This document shows, piece after piece, positions 48,201 through 56,500 of a stretch of DNA of 64,000 bases. Made by a program: the position numbers and the translations under genes. Origin of the DNA: Macrostomum hystrix (Eukaryota; Platyhelminthes; Macrostomidae); NCBI GenBank assembly GCA_950097015.1, contig CATNEN010000001.1, forward strand, positions 9,171,001-9,235,000, read 5' to 3'. Numbering within the stretch: position 1 is the stretch's first letter; every line of letters begins with the position of its first letter. The notes beneath the pieces were generated by a model, which worked only from the letters and a program-made list of their open reading frames with translations, was not told the origin of the DNA and did no database searches.

Positions 48201-51200
48201 ACCAAGCTGCTGCCACTGCGCCTATCGGCAGTCGGACTCCGCAGCTACCACGCGAAGACTCTGCTATTCTACGTGATGGAAAAGTACAAGTTCAACATTG
48301 AAATTTGGCGCCCAGTTCGTCTGCTGCAGTTGCTGCTCGAGTCACTCAGTCTGATGCTGAATTTTTTAGACTCAGATAAGTCAGCAGATGCCTGCATGCC
48401 GCACTTCTTCATGCCGGACAGGCCATTGTACTTTCGTAACGCCGGTATCGGCGGAGACTTTAAAAACACCAAAGCTAGAGTGAGAAAGCGACTGTTAAAG
48501 TTAAGCATGGATCCTGACAATCTATTCTACATTATTCAAGAGTACGTTCACAATGCTCCGTCTGGAAAGTCTAGCTTTCAACCGTACATGCAGCTGCCAT
48601 TGGTCCTTCCACCTGAAATAGTCAACGTTGCCGAATATAAGCCTGCTGATTCGGGGTGCACTTCTGCCACCTATGGGGCTGTGTTCCGATGCCTGAAAAA
48701 GCTTCAATTTACTGAAACCGCAAGCCGTGAGGACCTCCTCGCTCAGATTTCAACTCTACCGGATACTTATGTCTGCGCTTCGACGTGTCTGAACGTGATG
48801 ATCTCCCTGAAGTTTAATGACTTCAGCGAAGCTGAGAAGGCATTGATTTGCTGGACAAGATCTGTCGAGGCAGACAGCGAGCAAAATGATCAGTTCTATC
48901 GATTCTGCCTGCCGTTTGACTCTAATTCAGCAGATTACCGCTATTTGCCAAAGTTTACTCAATCACTAATCACTGTAAGGGACTCAGGCAGTTCCTCAGC
49001 CCATGTTTATCTGAACTTTCGATGCCTATGCAGGAGTCTTCAGGCTGAAATCGTTGGCAATCACAACGTCAATAGTTGGCACGACCAAATGCGAAATGGT
49101 GATGATGCAGATTTTGAGGAGCTGCTAACACTAGCCCACTACAGCAACTGCCGAGAACACACCGACTTTTGTTTGAAACGCGCCGAGCTCCAAAATCAAG
49201 CGCAACGCATTCGAGACCAGATTGAAGATCGCAGCAGATTTGAGTGAGTCTTTAAATTGTGTCTTATTGGCATTGTTTATGTAGTGAGTCACTAGTTAAT
49301 AATCACAAGTATTTAGTTCCCACTCCTTGACTAGTTAGCCATCGCCGCTGTATGGTATAGACAAGGACAACTTAAGTATATATGCTACTTATGTTATGTT
49401 TTATTACTTGTATCATGTTACTTATGCATGTTACTTGACTAGTCCTTTGGTCTAGATTAGTCTCTCTTAGTAAATTAGTTCAAGTCCTAGGGTGTCAGTA
49501 TAGGAGAACTGTGGCTGGTATTTCCACGGTTTTTCCATGGCAGTTTTGGCCCTCCCACGGCAATTCTGCCTGCTTAAATCTTTCCAGCCAATGAGAGATT
49601 GAGATTGCCAAATGGCAGAGCTGAAAGGGATCCAAAACATATTATAAATCCGAGATACCCGAGGGCCCAAAAACTCATAGCGTGCGCGCAGCCGTGTCAA
49701 CTGCAGATAAGAGACCCATTCCTGTCTTAATTAGATTACTTAGTTCAGGAAGTTAACCTTTGGATAAAGGTTAATTCCTTAAGGTTTATCAGGCAACCCT
49801 CGATTTCTCCGTTCACAGCGCTGTTTTCTGTGTGGAAATTGTCCACAGAAATTGTTTCCGAAGTCTCGACTTACCGGACAATCGAACCTTCTGACCAAGG
49901 TGGCAGCAACCCTACCGTTTATTGCAGGTGTTTAATTTTCAGAAGCTTTTCTTAAGATTGGAGAAGTCTTCCCCTCTTGAAAAAATTCGAACCTCGCACT
50001 TACCAACTTGTTTAAAAAAGTAAGGGGAGACACTTAATTTATGCATAACTTTCGACTCACCCATTGTAAATTTACAGAAATCCGCACACATGGTCGGATG
50101 AGGAGCTTCTATTGCGCTGTCAACGACTAGCTGGTCACAACGAAGGATTGGCTCATCAACGCCGATTTAAACCGTTCAACGAGACACTGCTAACTGTAGT
50201 TGTTAAGAAAAACAACTTCGAATGTCTCCGGACGCTGCTCTCGGGCCATTCCGCCTTGACTATCGTTTCCGAACAGCCAGTCGACGTGTTCGGACGGACT
50301 GCGCTTGGTTGGGCTTGCAAACAAGGCAGTTCGGATGCTGTCAAATGTCTGCTTCAAGTACTGGGGCCATCTAGTTCCCCTGTTGTCAATCTGGGCGATA
50401 ATAGCGGTCAGACACCACTGATGCTGGCTGTAATTGGCGGTCACGATTGTGTGGTACACCTACTGACTACTTGGCCAGAAACAGGACTCAATATTAACCA
50501 AAAGGTGCGCTGTCTTGCATAAAAGTCCTTGTCTAACATCAGTTTTCTGTTCTGATGTCAACTAGAAAGGATATTTTTCTTCTCTCCAGGACATGGCTAA
50601 GAACACCGCACTGGTACATGCCTGTCGATGCGGTCACGCAGGCATTGTAGATATTCTTCTTCGAGGTGGCGCCTCAGCCACATCATTGGACGGATCTGAC
50701 GAGCTCAGTCATTTGGCGACGCCGCTCATCTGGGCAGCCAGATTTGGAAGGCTGGCAGTGATTGAAAAGCTCAAACCGGCTTTGAGTCGCCAAGCAGACT
50801 GGCTGGCAGTCGATGAGTACCAACGTACAGCTCTGCAGTGGGCCCAGTCAAGAAGTCATCTGGACTGTGCAAATTTCATTGACAGATGGTAAATTTTATT
50901 ATTTTATTTTGATTAATGTTCTTTTTTTAACTATACGCTCGTATAATATACTCATAGGGAGAAAATACGAGCTAATTATTTGCTAGTACGTCACACTCAC
51001 AGCTGGTACACACTCACAGCTGGTACACACTCACAACTGCAGCTTTATACACTCACAGCTGGTACATTCCAGTGCGACCTATGCTTTAAACATCCTTCCT
51101 TTGAAGCATTCGCGAGTTGCCGATTGGAATAGAAGGCCAGCCACTACCGCAGCTTAACCTGCCGTCATCTGAAGAAGTCAGCCCTGGAGCAAACGCTGGA

Positions 51201-51980
51201 CCTCCTGGAAGTACTATAAACCCAGGTAGTGGAAGGAACAACCGCAGTTCTGGCAGACTAGACGACGACACTCAGCCGCCTGATAGTTACGAAATCGGTG
51301 TGGTCAGTAACGGCCTGGCCATAATCATTAACAATGTGCGTTTTAGTGAGAACTCGAGCAGCCATATCAGCCAAAGACACGGTGCAAATGTTGACCAAGC
51401 GGATCTCGAAGTGCTGCTTCAACGACTCGGTTTCCACAATCTTAGAACGATGATTGACGCGGATCGTGAAGACATGGAGCAGATAAGCGTCAGTGAAGAG
51501 GACCTTCGGCAATGCAGCTCATTCCTAATGTTTATCATGTCGCATGGCTATCTAGATCATGTTTTCTCGCACGATGGCTACGCGATTAATCTCGAGCAGC
51601 AAATCTTTAGCCGATTTCGCCAGCTGGTAAATCTTAATGCCAAACCGAAGCTGTTCTTTGTGCAAGCCTGTCGAGGCCTAAATATACCAGGCACAGAAAC
51701 TCACACGGATGCTAGAAATCCTAGACTGCAAATAAGCAACCCCGAGGACTGCGTTTACTTCTATAGCACAGTCGAAGGTGGTCTTTCCGAAAGACGACCT
51801 GATGTCGGCAGCGCCTTCGTTCGGTCGATAGTAGAAGTGCTACAGCCCAATCAGTTATCCAGGATTCGATTTCTGGACCTAATGACCCGAGTGACAGACA
51901 AGGTTAGACAGCTAACGGAAAACGAGCAAACGCCTTGCACGCTTTCAACTCTGACAAGGCCATTGTTTTTGCATGTTTGA
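39253..51980 (+). CDS. Predicted fusion protein: helical solenoid, ankyrin, Mab-21/cGAS-like NTase, ankyrin, caspase
   Basis: Six exons (39253-42287, 43048-43442, 47935-49243, 50078-50504, 50590-50888, 51107-51980) join with phases 2, 1, 2, 0 and 2 into one frame of 2,112 residues. Order of parts: helical repeats about 70-890, ankyrin 915-1003, Mab-21/cGAS-like nucleotidyltransferase about 1040-1320, unassigned 1320-1580, ankyrin 1580-1820, caspase about 1885-2112. Known: cGAS-like receptors with this fold sense nucleic acid or other ligands in animals; ankyrin repeats bind proteins; caspases cleave after Asp and drive cell death or inflammation. Inferred: a single-chain immune or stress sensor coupled to a protease. 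AATAAA at 51988 follows the stop closely. Alternatives are two or three adjacent genes, since two exons would also end at stops just inside the donors; five matching phases argue for one. Confidence 0.75.
42288..43047 (+). other. Fusion gene intron 1
   Basis: A 760-bp intron with donor GTATGT and acceptor TTTTTTCAG. It contains a SINE-like copy, listed separately, and otherwise AT-rich sequence without recognised signal. Confidence 0.7.
42555..42872 (-). mobile_element. SINE-like element, copy 2
   Basis: Diverged copy of the element at 3.48-3.85 kb, in the same orientation. The minus strand has a tRNA-like head around 42860-42790 with GAGTGGCAGAACGGTCTA, TGCCTCTCGCACC and the B-box-like GAGCTCGATTC. 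The shared body contains AAAGCCTTCTCTCCGCGG and CATCGTCAGGCAGTG. No clear poly-triplet tail was seen in this copy. Confidence 0.65.
43048..43442 (+). CDS. Fusion gene exon 2: N-terminal lobe of the Mab-21/cGAS-like NTase
   Basis: Residues 1012-1144. VGSCIEGWG (1062-1070) matches the GS-x2-EG signature of this nucleotidyltransferase family, and SDINW (1092-1096) occupies the place of the metal-binding S-D-I-D segment. The second acidic residue is Asn1095 instead of Asp or Glu, so catalysis is doubtful. A two-copy SGNKD duplication lies just before it. VSEGCVKIMASR near the exon end resembles the PGYVxL strand found in invertebrate Mab-21 proteins. Acceptor TTTTTTCAG ends at 43047; donor G then GTACGT at 43443. 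If the intron is retained, the frame stays open through the whole downstream array to 47848. Confidence 0.75.
43443..47934 (+). other. Fusion gene intron 2, filled by a satellite
   Basis: A 4,492-bp intron interrupting the NTase domain. Donor GTACGT, acceptor GACCAACAG. About 90% of it is the 29-bp array listed below; only about 330 bp at the left and 120 bp at the right are unique. Confidence 0.75.
43775..47815 (+). repeat. 29-bp satellite with a heat-shock element in nearly every unit
   Basis: About 139 copies of a 29-bp unit that can be read as GAAGCTGGAAGATCTTGTG plus GAATCTTCTC or GAAGCTTCTC. Across each junction runs GAA-tc-TTC-tc-GAA or GAA-gc-TTC-tc-GAA, which fits the heat-shock element nGAAnnTTCnnGAAn exactly. 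The two common variants differ at one base (T or G) that lies in a spacer of the motif. Rare variants include GCTTGGAGATC and CTCGATGC. All three forward frames and one reverse frame lack stops, producing ORFs above 1,300 codons. Confidence 0.97.
47935..49243 (+). CDS. Fusion gene exon 3: C-terminal lobe of the Mab-21/cGAS-like domain plus unassigned region
   Basis: Residues 1144-1580. Conserved Mab-21 landmarks in order: ELMVSFSIQERQIM (about 1201-1214, the L/I-SFS-x2-E segment), QGQLFVLLKFI, SYHAKTLLFYVMEK (1247-1260, the SYH-x-KT motif), W1268 and MPHFFMP (1298-1304). The stretch between the SDIN segment and SFS is only about 110 residues, shorter than I would expect, and I see no convincing third catalytic Asp. 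The rest (1320-1580) is unassigned, with no obvious repeat. The exon ends GA then GTGAGT; reading on would give Glu then TGA at 49245. Confidence 0.8.
49244..50077 (+). other. Fusion gene intron 3, possible LTR-like insert
   Basis: An 834-bp intron with donor GTGAGT and acceptor AATTTACAG. The middle (about 49492-49920) differs in base composition, with a TGTCAGTATAGG start, a TATAAATCC box and, near its end, GGTGGCAGCAACC, resembling an LTR followed by a primer-binding region. No target duplication or second LTR was found. Confidence 0.4.
50078..50504 (+). CDS. Fusion gene exon 4: ankyrin repeats
   Basis: Residues 1580-1722. Ankyrin repeats include NETLLTVVVKKNNFECLRTL, FGRTALGWACKQGSSDAVKC and SGQTPLMLAVIGGHDCVVHL. 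Acceptor TTTACAG ends at 50077. The donor follows AAG (GTGCGC), a weaker site, but the ankyrin repeat broken here is completed exactly by the next exon. Confidence 0.85.
50590..50888 (+). CDS. Fusion gene exon 5: ankyrin repeats
   Basis: Residues 1723-1822. Continues the interrupted repeat with AKNTALVHACRCGHAGIVDI and adds ATPLIWAARFGRLAVIEKL and QRTALQWAQSRSHLDCANF. Acceptor CTCTCCAG; donor TG then GTAAAT. Reading through the donor gives Trp then TAA at 50890, so this exon also stops if the intron is retained. Confidence 0.85.
51107..51980 (+). CDS. Fusion gene exon 6: caspase domain
   Basis: Residues 1822-2112, ending at TGA. A Pro/Ser/Gly-rich linker of about 60 residues comes first, then a caspase p20 core: GLAIIINNVRFS, RHGANVDQADLEVLLQRLGF, SFLMFIMSHG with catalytic His1968, then FFVQACRG with catalytic Cys2010. 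The p10-like part has YFYSTVEGGLSERRPDVGSAF, where SER replaces the usual SWR. THTD then A (Asp2023) between the two parts is a plausible activation site. No CARD or DED is present; the long upstream chain replaces a prodomain. The acceptor CCTTTGAAG, ending at 51106, is the only one found that keeps the frame; it is not a strong site. Confidence 0.88.
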
Positions 51981-51987
51981 CGAACCC

Positions 51988-51993
51988 AATAAA
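51988..51993 (+). terminator. Polyadenylation signal AATAAA after the caspase stop
   Basis: A canonical hexamer 8 nt after the stop codon. It is very close, but no other canonical hexamer was seen immediately downstream. Confidence 0.5.
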
Positions 51994-53513
51994 TACGTAT
52001 TTATCTAGTTGAAAGACACTTTCAGCAATCATGAAAAGTTGGCCAACGTAAATGCCAATTCTGAAACTATGTGTCGTGCACATGCAGATAATTCAACTGA
52101 AATTTCGACTATAACTGAACTCAATATATGTAATATTGTACTAGCGTGATGACGGTATAGCAAGATCATAACATAAAAAAATACTCGTACTTTATGCTCG
52201 ATGATAAAAATTAAAACGCGTGCACCTCAATTCATTTCTTATACAGAGTTTTCCAGAAATGCAGACCTGTTATAACTATCATTTGGATTTTAAAATTAAC
52301 AAATGATCTAATTTTCGTGCATAATTTCAGTTTTAATCGAAAGTCTAAAAATCCCTTGGCACGTTTCCGGCCTAAACGACGATGAAACGAAACACAAGAA
52401 TTGAATTTGTAGCATGTTCTGGTGCATCCATTAAACTGCGATTCTTTCATTCCTATTTTATTCTTTCCTTTGTTTTTATATTTAGATAGTCTTGCTCAGT
52501 TATTGACCGTTTAAAAATAATAATGCTAAATTATATACATTTTTATGACTTGCATACGTTTTTTTGAAAATTACCATGTTGGTTTTTATATACCAATATC
52601 AATTGAAAAAATACACTTTTTATGTTTATGTTTTCAAAAATATTCTTAGAACTGTTATCTATTTTGTGGGCTAACAGGCACGCAAATAATGGGTGCTACA
52701 AAACAGATGCAGTTTAGCGCATTGGAAGTCTTTTTTGGAAAGCGATCGATCGCGGATGCAATTGGGCACCCGTGTTGAGAACATGTTCTTTTTGATTTAC
52801 AAGGCTTCGTATTGTAAAATATATATATGTAGCTACATGCTGAATGCGCCGTTGAGAGAAAACTATATTGCTGGCTAATATGTACGTTAAGTGCTGGTGA
52901 ACTAGGATATTACTAGACATAGTATGGTTTAACTCTATCTTGTTTGTTGACCTCATGCCAAGGAAGGCATAGTTTTTTCTTCATTATTTATATTTTTTAC
53001 AAAACTATTTTTAGGTGCAATTAAAATTAAATATTTATTTCTAGTCTACGATATTTTTAAATACTCACTAGACTTACGAATTAAAGTGGCAACACAACTA
53101 TCAAGTTTTGTTGTACTGAGTAAATGCGTTAATTATCAAGCCTTAAATTTTTTGAAATGTACAGCGCATCGTCACTTTAAAAGTCACCGAATAACTTATG
53201 AACCGCAGACAACAGAGACAGGAGTAGTAAATTGCACAACATTAACGCATCCAAGAGAACGAACTGACATTTATTGACAAGAGCGAAACAAATTACTCTA
53301 CTATACTATAGTAGACCTATAGCTACTTCTAATTTCAGGATTTACTGAACCGAATATTGTAGTCTTGATTGGCCATCGTAATACATTATTTATAATAACA
53401 TTAATTTTTTTTGTTTCTTAGCAATAGGCAAACAAAAAATTTATAAGGTCAACCATAAAATGATTTCCAGGAAAGAATATGCTGCAAATTGGGTTCCTAA
53501 TGTATGCATAAAA
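51994..53513. other. Intergenic region before ERO1
   Basis: About 1.5 kb of AT-rich unique sequence. No ORF resembles a known protein. A possible splice acceptor (TGATTTCCAG, ending at 53470) lies 43 nt before the ERO1 start. Confidence 0.65.
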
Positions 53514-56500
53514 ATGATGATCAAGTGTGGAATGGGCTTTTTTGTTTCTTTTATTCTTCTTCTGTCTTTTGGAAGTGGAAGTCAGTGCTTAAATGTAAAA
53601 AATCCTGAAGATTGTTTTCAACTGGTAAGTTAGATTTATCATTTATGTTTTGTTTAAAATTTTGTTTCTTACATTTTTGTCAGGAGATGAGGCATATATG
53701 TTATAAAAGTCAATATAGCCATAATTTAAATATTTGCTACTAACAGCATTACCATGACTAGGTTGTCTGGAAAATGGCACAGTGTGTGTCAGAATATTTT
53801 TGGGTACATTCTCTGCTACATCCCACATATGGCCTGAGTGCTATCTGTAGGCTGTTTATATGCCCTAACCATACCATATAGGCCTAGTACATGCTGTAGC
53901 CCTAGTAATGTAGTCAAAGTTAAGGAACTTATTCAAAAACATTAATTGTGTTAGTTTTAATAAAGGAACAAATGCTTAAAATATGTAGAATTAAAAGTAA
54001 TACAATTAAATTAATTAACAAATAATATGTTCTACAATATTCATATAATTCTTGAAACTCAGGTTGAATTGATCTCTGTTCTGTGCCAGTTGCAAATTTC
54101 TATGCAAAAAAGTCTTTGTGTGCACCAAAGTTGTGTCTTAGGAACGTGTTCAAGGGACCACTGCATATGCCTTGATTGTGTGCCAAGTTTACTAGGGACC
54201 AGGTTCATGTAAATACCATAATGGACCATGATGGACTACAGTGGGAAGTTGGGAACAAAGCAGTAGATTTTTATTTCATTTTATAATGGCTTTAAAGGGC
54301 CTTGATCTCTAGTAAATATTTGGTTTTATTTAACTCAATTTAGAAAGCTTAAAGGTAAAACTAATATTTTGATGTTTTGGAAAATTCTATATTTAAGTAT
54401 GAATATCACTAATATAAATGAAATGAAAAGTGCAAAACTTTCATTAGTTACAAAATTAATGATGGTAGTTTTTTTACTTTTTTGTCCATTGTTACAGCTA
54501 TATTGAATTAAGTAAATGAAAAATATAGATTCAAATAGCAAGCTAGGTAGTTGTATGTAGTAGTAATGTATAAATTTGTAATGTAGGTTAGCTACCCCAC
54601 AATGGCTACTGATCAGTTTCTGGCTTAGTAAATGTCCCAAATACTTTTGTGTAATTTCTTTCTATTTGCATTTCAATAAAATAGTGAATAATATAGTTCA
54701 TCATTTATAATAATTATGAATAATGATAATCCTCAGCCATTTCTAGGCCAAAGAAACAAAATCAAGGGGTATTATTCTATACATCTAGTCTAGGCAACCA
54801 AATGATGTTACCCATTCTACAATGGTCTATTGAAAAGAGATTTAATAAATTTCAGTTGTGACTGTATGCCAAATTATCACCCAAACAAGATTTTAAGTGC
54901 AAACACTAGTCTAATTTTGTCAGAATCACAACTTGAAGGTCGTTGGTTCGATTCCCAACTACAATGAAACAATTTGTGTCTTTTAGCAAAATTTTTAACT
55001 CTCTATGGCTTCGATTCACCTGTTGCTAATTCGTTTTAATTATTTAATAATTGTTCACACATGGCCCACTTGGGCCCATGGAAGCACAGCCGCAACTATA
55101 GTGAAGTGTTGTATCTAAGGGCTGCATATTGCTACTCACTACTCAGTCCATGGACTGGGGATATACCACACCCAGCTTCAATTACTCCAACAGCTGGCGT
55201 GAACTGCAGCAATGCAGATATAAGTTTCTTGCTAAATGATACAAATTGTCTGGAATCGAACCCCTGACCTTTAATTCCGACGCTCTAATCTTTAGGCTAC
55301 AGCCCCACAGTTAATTAAATTACCTAGCAAAGCAGAAGACTATTTTAGCATTTAAATCGATAGCACATAATAATGTAAAATCCGCACAATATTTATTTAG
55401 CTACATGGCTCAGTGGATGACTGCTCATGCGAACTTAAGTCGGTATCAAATTTCAACAATCGCATCCTCTATCCGCGACTCCAAGCCCTATTAAAGAAGA
55501 ATTATTTTCGCTACGTTCGCGTCAATCTGAAAGCTAATTGTCCGTTCTGGGAGGCCAACTGGCTGTGCGCTATGCGTCATTGTCACGTCGACAATTGCCG
55601 CTCGGACGAGGTGCCACCCGGAATGATGAACGACGATTCTATGGCGCCGACTGACGAAGCTCCAGCTTCTTGCTCCCCTAAAATGCCTAAGAAAGGAGCT
55701 ACTACCGCTGACGGCAATCTAGATGAGCTTGACGAGACCCTGTCAGCAACTAGTCAAGCCGCCTTTGTCAAATGGAGCGATCACGACGATTCTCTGTTGC
55801 AATTCTGCGAATGGGACGACGATGTTGGCAACGCTTCGCAATATGTCGACCTGTTGCGCAATCCGGAACGGTACACCGGCTACAGGGGCGAGGCCGCTCA
55901 CAAAATCTGGCGCAGCATCTACGAGGAGAATTGTTTCAACAATCCTGTTAGCGCTATGCTGCCGGGGGGTGCCCAGATGCGCAGTGTGGGTAAGACAGAC
56001 CTCATTGTTTAATGCTTTCGAGTTTGTTTGAAGTTTTTCTTTTCTATGTTTTGATGTCGTCTTAACTTCTAGCACGTCTAGCACACATGCACACAGATAC
56101 CCTACGCAGGCATTCGCTCACGCAGGTAGTCGGGCAGTGTACACTCTCACTCTGTCGTGGCCGTTAAGGGCGTGAATTGCACGACAAGCCTCCCAAGCCT
56201 TCTCTCCGCAGCTGCGCCCCAAATTAACGTGGCTTTGCCGCTGAATCGAACTCATGGACCTTGGTGCGAGAGGCAAGCGCGCTAGACCGCTCAATCATTC
56301 ACCCCTTCAGTCCAAGGAAAGTAACTTGTGTCCTTCGGCAAGACAATTAATCCCATAGGAATTCAACTCATTTTAAGTGGGTGTGGCGTCCTCACCAGTC
56401 CACGGACTGAATAGCTGTACACAGCATTTGAAAGCGTCTGTGCCACTGGCTGTAATTTCTGGTTAGGTATAATTTCTAGTACATATTGATCACACTTACT

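Noticed and set aside
47946-49247. Mab-21 exon as a separate gene ending at the TGA at 49245
   Set aside because: It lacks the N-terminal half with the GS motif, has no suitable ATG, and a GTGAGT donor precedes the stop; the next ankyrin exon joins in phase.
50593-50892. Separate small ankyrin gene
   Set aside because: Its first ankyrin repeat is completed by the previous exon and its stop lies inside a GTAAAT donor.
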